DNA of 9,490 nucleotides from CAZAYB01 sp964489215 (GCA_964489215.1 CAZAYB010000118.1:1-9490); one strand, 5' to 3'; positions 1 to 6,122 are shown, counted from the stretch's first letter. The notes: generated by a model not told the origin, from the sequence alone. Made by a program: numbers and translations.

Positions 1-815
1 TTCGTATAATACGGAAATATCGCTGTAATTAACAAAACCCCGAGCACATTAACCAGGGTATGAGCATAGGCTGCCCTCTTGGCATTATCTGAAGCTCCGA
101 TTGATGCAAGTAAAGCTGTTATAGTCGTTCCAATATTTTCACCAAGAACAAGGGCCGCAGCAGTATAGTAATCTATTACTCCTGTAAATGCCAAACCCAT
201 TGTGATTCCAATGGTAGCAGATGAAGATTGTACTATAGCTGTTAAAACCGCACCAACCAGACAGCACTTTAAAACACCAAAATAAGTATCGGGCCTGAAT
301 CTGGAAAACCAGTCTATAAATTCTGGCAAATCCTTCAGAGGAGAAAAACCTGCCTTCATTAACTCCAAACCAAAGAAAATCATACCAAGGCCCATAACTG
401 TAGAGGCCATAAAACGAACTCTTTCACTTTTCGAAAAAAGATAAAAGAACGCTGAAAGACCAAGCAAAGGCAAACCGTATTTACCTATTTTCAAAACTAA
501 AATCCAGCTTGTTATCGTCGTACCAATATTAGCACCAAGAATAACACCTATAGCCTGAACAAGCGTCATCAGCCCCGCGTTTACCATACCAACAACCATA
601 ACGCTTGTTACAGAACTCGACTGAATTACACAAGTTACTCCCGTACCAACCCCGCAGGCAATTAAACGGTTATTTGTTACCGCATTTATCAGTTTTCTTA
701 GCTTATCTCCTGCAACACTCTGCATACCTTCAGACATATTCTTCATGCCCAGCAGGAATATCCCGAGACCGCCCATTACTGAAAACAAAATCTTCATTAC
801 AAAAGATATATCCAT
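1..815 (-). CDS. Na+/phosphate cotransporter family protein (partial, C-terminus off the left edge)
   Basis: The reading frame opens at ATG 815-813 and stays open to the window edge, giving 271 residues (start MDISFVMKILFSVMGGLGIF). It is a polytopic, hydrophobic inner-membrane protein. Two internally repeated halves each carry the family signature: QSSS at residues 65-68 followed by GANIGTT at 94-100, and QSSS at 196-199 followed by GENIGTT at 225-231. This duplicated QSSS arrangement is the hallmark of the Na/Pi cotransporter family (PF02690; NptA/YjbB type), which moves phosphate coupled to sodium. Bacterial members often end in a PhoU-like cytoplasmic domain; that part would lie outside the window. 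A GAAGAGG ribosome binding site sits 5 nt before the start (821-827 on the plus strand). It lies downstream of the aminotransferase gene on the same strand, but 262 nt away, so it probably has its own promoter. Family call is firm; the ion specificity is inferred. Confidence 0.93.
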   Translation of the reverse strand, partial: MDISFVMKILFSVMGGLGIFLLGMKNMSEGMQSVAGDKLRKLINAVTNNRLIACGVGTGVTCVIQSSSVTSVMVVGMVNAGLMTLVQAIGVILGANIGTTITSWILVLKIGKYGLPLLGLSAFFYLFSKSERVRFMASTVMGLGMIFFGLELMKAGFSPLKDLPEFIDWFSRFRPDTYFGVLKCCLVGAVLTAIVQSSSATIGITMGLAFTGVIDYYTAAALVLGENIGTTITALLASIGASDNAKRAAYAHTLVNVLGVLLITAIFPYYT

Positions 816-893
816 AAATGCCTCTTCAGAAGAATCCTGTCACCACTGATTCAGGGAAAACAAAAAAAGTAAAAAATCAGGAAAACTTGCAAA

Positions 894-923
894 CTTCTAA
901 CACAATCCTAACAATTAAGTCAA
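894..923 (-). promoter_or_regulatory. Candidate sigma70-type promoter for the Na/Pi cotransporter gene
   Basis: Reading the minus strand, TTGACT (923 to 918) is followed after 18 nt by TAGAAG (899 to 894), 78 nt before the start codon at 815. The -35 matches consensus at 5 of 6 positions and the -10 at 4 of 6. An inverted repeat (GTCAA 919-923 and TTGAC 932-936) overlaps the -35. Position and composition are reasonable, but no transcript evidence is available. Confidence 0.4.
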
Positions 924-1049
924 GAATGTTTTTGACCTTTGATGTGCAAATTACAAAAAAAGAAAGTTGAAAACCAAAAAAGAAAACACACAAATTGAAA
1001 CTCATAAAGAACTTATGTTCTCTCAGATAACCCAGGATTATTTAACCAT

Positions 1050-1075
1050 CAAAATACTTTTGGGCCCGTAAGCCC
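1050..1075 (-). terminator. Possible weak terminator after the aminotransferase gene
   Basis: Just past the aminotransferase stop, the minus strand can form GGGC/GCCC (1075-1072 with 1065-1062, 6-nt loop), followed by an A/T hairpin CAAAA-gta-TTTTG (1062 to 1050). The GC stem is only 4 bp and there is no long uninterrupted U tract directly after it, so this is weak evidence for factor-independent termination. Confidence 0.25.
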
Positions 1076-1077
1076 CC

Positions 1078-2202
1078 TTATCTTTTGGCAAGCTTTTGCA
1101 GAATTTCAATTCCTTCTCGAAGTTTTTCATCGCTCGTCGCATAACTTATCCTGAAATGACTGTCTTTTTCACTGAAAACAGACCCCGGAATGACAAGCAA
1201 ATTGTTCTTAATAGCGGTTTCCACAAATTCATCGCCGTTACTCGCCCAGTCAGGCGACTTGACAAATGCATAAAATGCTCCGCTGGGTTTGGTTATCTCA
1301 TAATGGTCCTTCAAACCATCATAAAGCATATCCCTTTTCCTGCGGTAATTGTCAACATGGCCGGACACATCCGTTTCCAAGGCTACAATCGCAGCTTTCT
1401 GGAACGGAGTAGGAGCACAGACAAATGTATACTGCTGTATTTTCGTCATCTGCTCTATAACATCAGAAACTGGCTTTAGACCCGCAACATAAGCCATCCG
1501 CCACCCCGTCATCGCGCATGTCTTACTGAAACCCTTCAACAAAAGAGTCTTGTCATAATAAGATGCTATCGAAGGACACTTACGGTCATAGCTGAAAACA
1601 TCGTAAATTTCATCTGTAAGTATCAAAGTGTCATTTTTACCAGCTATCTCCGAAAGCTCCTTAAGCTCATCATCACTATAAACACACCCGGTAGGATTAG
1701 TCGGAGAATTAACTATTATCATCTTTGTTTTAGGAGTAATTGCTTCTTTAATTCGACCAATCGGCAAATTAAAATCAGGATAACTATCTACAAAAATACA
1801 CTTCCCGCCAAGCATATTAACAGTATGTTTATATATAACAAAATAAGGATCCGGTATTATAACTTCATCCCCGGGATTAATGGTCGCCATAAAAGCAAGC
1901 AAAAGAGCACCGCTGACACCGCTGGTTACCAGCACATCAGGAGCATCAGACCACCCGCAGTATTGCCTGACCTTATCATTGATCATGCTCTTTAGCTTTG
2001 CATCACCTGCCGTTTGGGTATAACTGTTGGCACCTGACCTTATCGCATCGATAGCTGCATCTTTAACAGGATCAGGAACGTCAAAATCTGGCTGCCCGAT
2101 TGAAAGGTTCACAGGGTTTTCAAGCGATGCCGCAAGAGAAAAAACTTTCCTGATTCCGCTTGCGTCTATTAAAGATGTCCTGTCAGCGAGATATTTTTCC
2201 AT
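1078..2202 (-). CDS. Pyridoxal-phosphate-dependent class I/II aminotransferase (aspartate aminotransferase-like)
   Basis: This 374-residue protein is a complete fold-type I aminotransferase, transferring an amino group between an amino acid and a 2-oxo acid, in the cytoplasm. Visible family residues, in order: the IGQPDF substrate loop (35-40), the NSPTNPTG motif with the cofactor-contacting N169, D197 and Y200 in LTDEIY (D197 pairs with the pyridine nitrogen), the PLP-binding K227 in GFSK, R235 in MTGWR (phosphate contact), and R351 in FRISYAT, the likely substrate carboxylate-binding arginine. Length is slightly short of the usual 380-400 residues, but nothing essential is missing. The ATG at 2202-2200 has an AAGGGA ribosome binding site 7 nt upstream. 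It is most like the thermophilic (Ib-type) aspartate aminotransferases; aromatic or alanine specificity cannot be excluded from sequence alone, so no symbol is given. It is separated from the upstream gene by a terminator and has its own candidate promoter. Confidence 0.93.
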   Translation of the reverse strand: MEKYLADRTSLIDASGIRKVFSLAASLENPVNLSIGQPDFDVPDPVKDAAIDAIRSGANSYTQTAGDAKLKSMINDKVRQYCGWSDAPDVLVTSGVSGALLLAFMATINPGDEVIIPDPYFVIYKHTVNMLGGKCIFVDSYPDFNLPIGRIKEAITPKTKMIIVNSPTNPTGCVYSDDELKELSEIAGKNDTLILTDEIYDVFSYDRKCPSIASYYDKTLLLKGFSKTCAMTGWRMAYVAGLKPVSDVIEQMTKIQQYTFVCAPTPFQKAAIVALETDVSGHVDNYRRKRDMLYDGLKDHYEITKPSGAFYAFVKSPDWASNGDEFVETAIKNNLLVIPGSVFSEKDSHFRISYATSDEKLREGIEILQKLAKR

Positions 2203-2252
2203 TTTTTTTATCCCTTAAATAATACCTGCTCAAAATCACTGCTGTAAAACAA

Positions 2253-2258
2253 ATTATA
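2253..2258 (-). promoter_or_regulatory. Consensus -10 box of a candidate aminotransferase promoter
   Basis: The minus strand reads TATAAT from 2258 to 2253, about 50 nt upstream of the aminotransferase ATG. No good -35 hexamer exists at 16-18 nt (GCAGTG lies there). Instead, an 11-bp tandem repeat fills the spacer and -35 zone. A perfect -10 without a -35 is typical of promoters that depend on a DNA-bound regulator, but it can also occur by chance in AT-rich DNA. Confidence 0.45.
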
Positions 2259-2260
2259 TG

Positions 2261-2282
2261 ACTTCACTGCCACTTCACTGCC
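2261..2282 (-). repeat. Perfect 11-bp tandem direct repeat upstream of the aminotransferase
   Basis: On the minus strand the unit GGCAGTGAAGT occurs twice with no gap (2282-2272 and 2271-2261). Its core GCAGTGA occurs a third time at 2242-2236. The tandem copies end 2 nt before the TATAAT box and the third lies just beyond it, near the predicted transcription start. A one-helical-turn direct repeat is a common layout for binding sites of OmpR/PhoB-type regulators, but the regulator is unknown. Confidence 0.8.
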
Positions 2283-2297
2283 CGGAAATAACAGCGC

Positions 2298-2340
2298 AAA
2301 TAACTGCCGCTCCGTTATTTATGTACCAGCGGAACGGCAG
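2298..2340 (-). terminator. Rho-independent-type terminator after the small basic protein gene
   Basis: The two arms at 2304-2314 and 2330-2340 form an 11-bp stem around a 15-nt loop. In the minus-strand RNA every position pairs, with a single G-U wobble; in the plus-strand RNA the same position would be a C-A mismatch, so the structure favours the minus strand. The stem is GC-rich and is followed on the minus strand by TTATTT (2303-2298). It starts 20 nt past the stop codon at 2360 and ends before the candidate aminotransferase promoter, separating the two transcription units. Confidence 0.7.
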
Positions 2341-2359
2341 AAACTTAGCTTCCTTAATT

Positions 2360-2608
2360 TTACTCCGCCCCGGCTGCCCCAGGTACTGCCTCAGCCCCCT
2401 CAGCACCTTCTCCCGCCTCAGCTTCCTCTGCCGCAGGTTTCTTTTTAGCACCTGCTTTTCTATGGGCAACCTTAGGCAAACCAAGAACTGAATCACCTTC
2501 CTGCCATTTATCTTCCTCTTCGAGCTTTTCAATTCGCTCTGCCCTGGAAAGAACATTCCTGTGCCTGATTAAAGCACCTCGTATTTTAAGTGAACGATCA
2601 ATCGACAT
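2360..2608 (-). CDS. PVC-superphylum signature small basic protein
   Basis: This 82-residue protein has a conserved basic core (1-50) starting MSIDRSLKIRGALIRHRNVL and containing RAERIEKLEEEDKWQEGDSV followed by LGLPKV. I recognise this as the small basic protein shared by Planctomycetes, Verrucomicrobia, Chlamydiae and Lentisphaerae and proposed as a signature of that superphylum; from memory, published work suggests nucleic-acid binding or ribosome association, but its role is not settled. After a KKK patch (55-57) the protein ends in an Ala/Glu/Gly-rich acidic tail (59-82), which looks disordered and is a local GC peak in an AT-rich region. The ATG at 2608-2606 has a strong AGGAG site 6 nt upstream. 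It follows the membrane-protein gene by 30 nt and is closed by a good terminator, so the two are probably co-transcribed. Strong translation signals fit an abundant protein. Confidence 0.85.
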   Translation of the reverse strand: MSIDRSLKIRGALIRHRNVLSRAERIEKLEEEDKWQEGDSVLGLPKVAHRKAGAKKKPAAEEAEAGEGAEGAEAVPGAAGAE

Positions 2609-2638
2609 TTTTTACTCCTGTTACATATTATTTTCGTA

Positions 2639-3397
2639 TTATCTGACTTTCATACCATAAGCATCCTGGAAAGGCTCAGAACCAAATGTCTCAAAACCTC
2701 GCGGTGCCGAATAAGCTTTTCCAAGCTGTCTTATCTTTTCGCGGGCATAATAACCGTCACTGCCTGCTCGCCTTGGACTTTCAAATTTATTCTCTGTTAG
2801 CAGAAAATAAGAATTACCTCTTCTCTGAATCTTCATCTCAATACCATACCGCCGGTAATACTCCTTTACCGGCTCAAGATCTCTTCTGTTCGGATACTGA
2901 ACAACCACAATAACATGGTCACCCATAGGTTTCGTCAATACCTCTTTTTCTGCCCTTTCAGCTTCAGTCATTGACCCATCAGGCTCCTCTGAATGAGCAT
3001 CAAGGTACTCCTGCTGCCTCTCTTCGGTCATATTTGCTGTACTGCTTTCTATCACACCATCAGCAAGCTTCGAAGAAACAATAAAAACCGCAAACAAAAG
3101 CAGACCAAAAATAATAGAAATCCTGACAATCCTCGAAAAAAACACCCTTTTGGCCGTTAAACGAAGATAATCAGCCGTTTTATTACTCTTAGGTGGCCAA
3201 TTCTCATCATCCACACCGTCAGTTTCCACAATCTCTTTTGCCTTAAAACCATCAAAAGGATTCTTACTTTCTTCAGTTTTTATTGATCTTTTCCTGACAA
3301 ATCGGGCTCTTTTAATCTTTTCAAAAATAGAAACCTTGCCCTGATGCTTCTTAATCGCCTCATAGAGAACCGGTTTTCCTGAGTATCTTTTGGCCAT
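2639..3397 (-). CDS. Single-pass membrane protein of unknown function with a SPOR-like C-terminal domain
   Basis: I do not recognise this 252-residue protein as a named family. Residues 1-45 are very basic (MAKRYSGKPVLYEAIKKHQG, then more Lys/Arg). Residues 46-85 are a mixed linker containing ENWPPKSNK. One transmembrane helix spans about 91-109 (VRISIIFGLLLFAVFIVSS). An acidic linker (113-153) follows. The C-terminal domain (about 158-230) reads HVIVVVQYPNRRDLEPVKEY, then a YGIEMKI strand, a SYFLLTENKF strand and a helix ending in KIRQLG. A V-Q strand, helix, second strand and YFLLT strand resemble a SPOR peptidoglycan-binding fold, and the topology would place it outside the cytoplasm. A conserved-looking tail (FETFGSEPFQDAYGMKV) closes the protein. 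It would suit a cell-envelope or division role, but this is inference. The start at ATG 3397 has only a weak GGA site. It is the first gene of a unit with the PVC small basic protein. Confidence 0.8.
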   Translation of the reverse strand: MAKRYSGKPVLYEAIKKHQGKVSIFEKIKRARFVRKRSIKTEESKNPFDGFKAKEIVETDGVDDENWPPKSNKTADYLRLTAKRVFFSRIVRISIIFGLLLFAVFIVSSKLADGVIESSTANMTEERQQEYLDAHSEEPDGSMTEAERAEKEVLTKPMGDHVIVVVQYPNRRDLEPVKEYYRRYGIEMKIQRRGNSYFLLTENKFESPRRAGSDGYYAREKIRQLGKAYSAPRGFETFGSEPFQDAYGMKVR

Positions 3398-3448
3398 ATT
3401 CGTCCGATCCGTTCAAAAACAGATGCTTCACTTATACAATAGCCCTCT

Positions 3449-3454
3449 ATTATA
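3449..3454 (-). promoter_or_regulatory. Candidate -10 box for the membrane protein / small basic protein unit
   Basis: The minus strand has TATAAT at 3454-3449, 51 nt upstream of the ATG at 3397. A TTTACA (3482-3477) lies upstream, but the 22-nt spacer is too long for a normal -35, so only the -10 is well supported. Confidence 0.35.
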
Positions 3455-3703
3455 TAAATCTCTGAATCTAACCTATTGTAAAATAAATTTCAAGACTTAA
3501 AATAAAAAAACTGATTAAAAGAACTTAAAGGTCCTTATTAGCCCTAAATCCGCCTCAGATATTATAACTGCCAAAACCTCTAAAAGTAACCGCCTGAAAT
3601 CAGACCGCCAATTGATGTTAAACCAATTATTCAGGGCCGACACTATAAAACCTGCTTTTGGCTCTAAAAGCGTCTCAACTGAATATTCTAAACAATTTTT
3701 TTC

Positions 3704-3721
3704 AAATTTCCAGAGAAATTT
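3704..3721. repeat. 7-bp inverted repeat upstream of the rpmF promoter region
   Basis: AAATTTC (3704-3710) and GAAATTT (3715-3721) are perfect inverted repeats around a 4-nt centre. The repeat lies just upstream of a TTGACA hexamer at 3726-3731, a position suitable for an operator, but AT-rich palindromes are frequent by chance. Confidence 0.4.
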
Positions 3722-3760
3722 TGTCTTGACAACCACTCCGCAATAAGCTAATTAGGCATG

Positions 3761-3791
3761 TTTACAATAATTTGCTTTACGAAATTATAAT
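3761..3791 (+). promoter_or_regulatory. Candidate sigma70-type promoter for the rpmF-fab cluster
   Basis: A perfect TATAAT (3786-3791) lies 112 nt before the rpmF ATG, preceded by TTTACA (3761-3766) with a long 19-nt spacer. A second hexamer, TTGACA at 3726-3731, has only a poor -10 (TAATTA at 3749) at the right distance. One of these probably drives the cluster; the first is preferred because of its -10. Confidence 0.45.
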
Positions 3792-3902
3792 AATCTGATA
3801 GAAAAATGGAATATTGATGGACAAATAATCGGCTCATCGTTATTGTCGTTTTTGACAAATATGCCGCAAAAGTCCTGAAAATCCTGTTTATGGAGTTTTA
3901 AT

Positions 3903-4085
3903 ATGTTACCTGTAAAAAAGACAAGTAAATCAAAAACCAGAACAAGACGCAGCCATCATCGTCTTAAAGCAAAAAATTACAATTTGTGCCCAAAATGCAG
4001 TACCGCAAGATTGCCCCATACTGCCTGTGATAACTGTGGCTACGTTAACGCAAAAATCACGTTAAAGCTTGGCAAGGAGGAATAG
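3903..4085 (+). CDS. rpmF: 50S ribosomal protein L32
   Basis: At 60 residues this is the normal size for bacterial L32, a small zinc-ribbon protein of the large ribosomal subunit. The N-terminal part (LPVKKTSKSKTRTRRSHHRL) is highly basic, as expected for rRNA contact. Four cysteines, C29-x2-C32 and C42-x2-C45 separated by nine residues, form the zinc ribbon (CPKC...CDNC) followed by GYVN, so this is the zinc-binding form rather than the Cys-less variant. The ATG is preceded by GGAG (3892-3895) at 7 nt. It is the first gene of the cluster and is followed by plsX after only 8 nt, the widely conserved rpmF-plsX pair that links ribosome and membrane-lipid synthesis. The last codons (AAG GAG GAA TAG) contain the plsX ribosome binding site. 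Confidence 0.97.
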   Translation: MLPVKKTSKSKTRTRRSHHRLKAKNYNLCPKCSTARLPHTACDNCGYVNAKITLKLGKEE

Positions 4086-4093
4086 ATCCGGGC

Positions 4094-5131
4094 ATGAGAA
4101 TCGCTATCGACGCCATGGGCGGTGACAATGCTCCTGATGAAATAATAAAAGGAGTAGCGGAAACCGCTGAAATACTTGGTGACGAAGACGAGCTTATTCT
4201 GGTAGGCGACAAGGAATTGATTGAGTCGCGACTTTTGGAGATCAGGGCCGATCAGAAAAATATTCGGGTTGTACACGCTCCGGAAGTTATAGGCATGGAT
4301 GAGCCGCCGATAGAGGCTTTGCGCAGAAAAAAGAAAAGCTCAATAGCTGTTATGGCAAGAATGACATCCCATAAACAGTTTGAAGCCGCTGTTTCAGCTG
4401 GAAACACCGGTGCTTGCGTAGCTGCATGCCAGCTGAGAATGAGAAATCTCGAAGGTGTAAACAGACCCGGTATCGCTGTTGTTTTGCCGACTTTCGGTGG
4501 ACCTGTAACTATTTGTGATGTAGGTGCAAATGTGGCCTGTAAGCCTATAAACCTTTATCAGTACGCCGTCATGGCAAGCGTATACTCAAAACAGATGCTC
4601 GCAATTGAGCACCCAAGAGTCGCACTGATGAGCATTGGTGAGGAAGAGGCAAAAGGAAACATAATTGTAAAAAAAACCAGAGAACTTATTAAGTCTGACT
4701 CAAAATTAAATTTTATCGGAAATGTCGAAGGAAGAGACATTCTAAACGGGGCATGTGACGTCGTTATCTGTGAAGGATTTGTCGGCAATATAGTCCTTAA
4801 ACTTACAGAAGGAATTGTTGAAGGTTTGTTTCAGACAATTAAACATGAACTTATTAACAAACATATAAGACTGGCTTTGAAATTCAAACCGATAGTAAAG
4901 GATATATATAAAAAATATGATTACCATGAATATGGCGGAGCGCTGCTGCTCGGAGTAAACGGGACCGCCGTGATATGCCACGGTTCAAGCAAAAGCAAAA
5001 CCATAAAAAATGCACTCTTAGCAAGCAAAAAATTCTATACTCAGAAAATAAACGAAAAAATTGTTGAATACTTATCTAATAGCGAAGTAAGGGAAAATGG
5101 CGAAACAACCGAACAGACCGTTTCCAACTAA
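4094..5131 (+). CDS. plsX: Phosphate acyltransferase PlsX (acyl-ACP:phosphate acyltransferase)
   Basis: PlsX converts acyl-ACP and inorganic phosphate to acyl-phosphate, the donor used by PlsY to start phospholipid synthesis; it is a peripheral membrane enzyme. The 345-residue product has the family landmarks: the N-terminal DAMGGDNAP (6-14), SAGNTGA (101-107), the GPVTICDVGANVACKP segment (136-151), CEGFVGNI (226-233), and EYGGALLLGVNG (279-290) followed by a GSS turn. Its length is usual, with a hydrophilic tail beyond about residue 328. The start is fixed by the canonical MRIAIDAMGG. The only good ribosome binding site, AAGGAGG (4074-4080), lies inside the rpmF stop region, an unusually long 13 nt from the ATG. 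The last 35 nt overlap fabH, suggesting coupled translation. Confidence 0.97.
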   Translation: MRIAIDAMGGDNAPDEIIKGVAETAEILGDEDELILVGDKELIESRLLEIRADQKNIRVVHAPEVIGMDEPPIEALRRKKKSSIAVMARMTSHKQFEAAVSAGNTGACVAACQLRMRNLEGVNRPGIAVVLPTFGGPVTICDVGANVACKPINLYQYAVMASVYSKQMLAIEHPRVALMSIGEEEAKGNIIVKKTRELIKSDSKLNFIGNVEGRDILNGACDVVICEGFVGNIVLKLTEGIVEGLFQTIKHELINKHIRLALKFKPIVKDIYKKYDYHEYGGALLLGVNGTAVICHGSSKSKTIKNALLASKKFYTQKINEKIVEYLSNSEVRENGETTEQTVSN

Positions 5132-6122
5132 ATACAAGGCGATCATTGCTGGTACCGGATCTTTTGTGCCTGAAAACACAATGACAAATGAAGATTTCAC
5201 TAAAATTGTGGAAACTTCAGACGAATGGATAACAACACGGACAGGAATTAAAACCAGGCATATTTGTTCTCAGGAAGATCAGACAACTGCTTCTCTGTCC
5301 GCACAAGCTGCACAAAGAGCCCTCAAAAACGCAAACTTAGATGCTAAAGAAATAGACCTCATTATAGTAGCGACTATAACTCCAGAGATGGTCTTTCCTT
5401 CAACCGCATGTTTTGTACAGGACACAATTGGTGCGGTAAACGCATGGGCATTCGACCTTGCCGCAGCTTGCAGCGGCTTTGTTTACGGACTAAGCATAGC
5501 TGAGCAGTTCATAAAAATCGGCAGATACAAAAATGCTCTTGTCATAGGTGCAGAAACTTTAAGTAAAATAACCGACTATCAGGACCGTTCCAGCTGTATA
5601 CTCTTCGGGGACGGAGCCGGAGCCGTCGTCGTACAGCAGGCCGAAAATGGAAAAGGACCCCTCGGAATACTATACAGCAACAGCCTCTCTGACGGAAGCG
5701 GATGGACAAGCTTAAACTGCGTCGCATACGGCTCAAGGTTCCCGGTAAACAAACCACTTGGCGACCCGAAAATGGTGTACATGAACATTAAAGGCAGAGA
5801 AGTATACCAGCTTGCTGTAAGGCGAATTGTCGAAATGGTATATGATTGTCTTTCTGCATGTAATCTTGAAATGGACGACATAAACCTTTTCATACCCCAC
5901 CAGATGAACGCAAGAATTATTGAATCGGTCGCAAAAAGACTCAAATTGAACGAAAAAAACGTATTCATAAATATCGACAAATACGGAAATACATCTGCAG
6001 CATCGATACCGATTGCTCTCGATGACGCTTCCCGGCAGGGACTGGTCAAATCTGGTGACAATGTCCTCATGGTCGCCTTTGGCGGTGGACTGACATGGGG
6101 AGCAAGTCTGGTACAGTTTTAA
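5097..6122 (+). CDS. fabH: 3-oxoacyl-ACP synthase III (KAS III)
   Basis: FabH condenses an acyl-CoA primer, usually acetyl-CoA, with malonyl-ACP to start type II fatty acid synthesis in the cytoplasm. The 341-residue thiolase-fold protein carries the full catalytic triad: C125 in DLAAACSGF, H268 in PHQMNARI and N298 in YGNTSAAS. Other family blocks are WITTRTGI (44-51), GAETLS (151-156), ILFGDGAGA (168-176) and a C-terminal FGGGLTWGASLV. About 11-13 extra residues (MAKQPNRPFPTK) precede the usual start of the fold (YKAIIAGTG); no other start codon lies between, so the ATG at 5097 inside plsX is the likely start. An AAGGGA is present but only 2-3 nt away, so ribosomes finishing plsX may re-initiate. 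The preference for straight or branched primers cannot be judged. Confidence 0.97.
   Translation: MAKQPNRPFPTKYKAIIAGTGSFVPENTMTNEDFTKIVETSDEWITTRTGIKTRHICSQEDQTTASLSAQAAQRALKNANLDAKEIDLIIVATITPEMVFPSTACFVQDTIGAVNAWAFDLAAACSGFVYGLSIAEQFIKIGRYKNALVIGAETLSKITDYQDRSSCILFGDGAGAVVVQQAENGKGPLGILYSNSLSDGSGWTSLNCVAYGSRFPVNKPLGDPKMVYMNIKGREVYQLAVRRIVEMVYDCLSACNLEMDDINLFIPHQMNARIIESVAKRLKLNEKNVFINIDKYGNTSAASIPIALDDASRQGLVKSGDNVLMVAFGGGLTWGASLVQF

Larger units (their letters stand above)
816..1077. other. AT-rich intergenic region between the aminotransferase and the Na/Pi transporter gene
   Basis: There is no credible gene in these 262 nt. The stretch is strongly A-rich on the plus strand. It holds the candidate transporter promoter (894-923), a short hairpin AGAAC/GTTCT with a 4-nt loop at 1008-1021, and a possible weak terminator next to the aminotransferase stop codon. 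Confidence 0.6.
3398..3902. other. Divergent intergenic region without a convincing gene
   Basis: These 505 nt separate the leftward membrane-protein unit from the rightward rpmF cluster. All plus-strand frames are broken by frequent stops. One minus-strand frame (3515-3736, 73 codons) is open but lacks a recognisable domain or a good ribosome binding site. The region holds candidate promoters at both ends, a 6-bp hairpin GCTTTT/AAAAGC (3654-3671), a 7-bp inverted repeat (3704-3721), and a small TTGTC/GACAA palindrome (3843-3858). A yceD/DUF177 gene, often found directly before rpmF, is absent. The middle part (about 3530-3690) is less AT-rich than its flanks, so a small RNA cannot be excluded. 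Confidence 0.6.

Noticed and set aside
605..817. 70-codon plus-strand open frame
   Set aside because: It lies wholly opposite the Na/Pi cotransporter coding region, whose duplicated QSSS/NIGTT motifs are unmistakable; a shadow frame.
2275..2556. 93-codon minus-strand frame overlapping the small basic protein gene
   Set aside because: It is in another frame of the same strand and runs through the terminator hairpin at 2304-2340. The overlapping 82-residue frame has the family core and the good ribosome binding site.
3654..3671. Hairpin GCTTTT/AAAAGC as a terminator
   Set aside because: The stem is short and AT-rich, there is no T tract on the plus strand, and no gene ends nearby on either strand.
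3515..3736. 73-codon minus-strand open frame in the divergent intergenic region
   Set aside because: It has no recognisable domain and no clear ribosome binding site, and its start lies in a promoter-like AT-rich stretch. Treated as chance unless homologues are found.
3726..3754. TTGACA followed by TAATTA as the main rpmF promoter
   Set aside because: The -35 is perfect, but the -10 matches at only two positions at 17-nt spacing; the TATAAT at 3786-3791 is a better candidate.
5579..6070. 163-codon minus-strand frame opposite fabH
   Set aside because: It is antisense to a fully conserved KAS III gene with an intact catalytic triad; its composition reflects the reverse of fabH codons.
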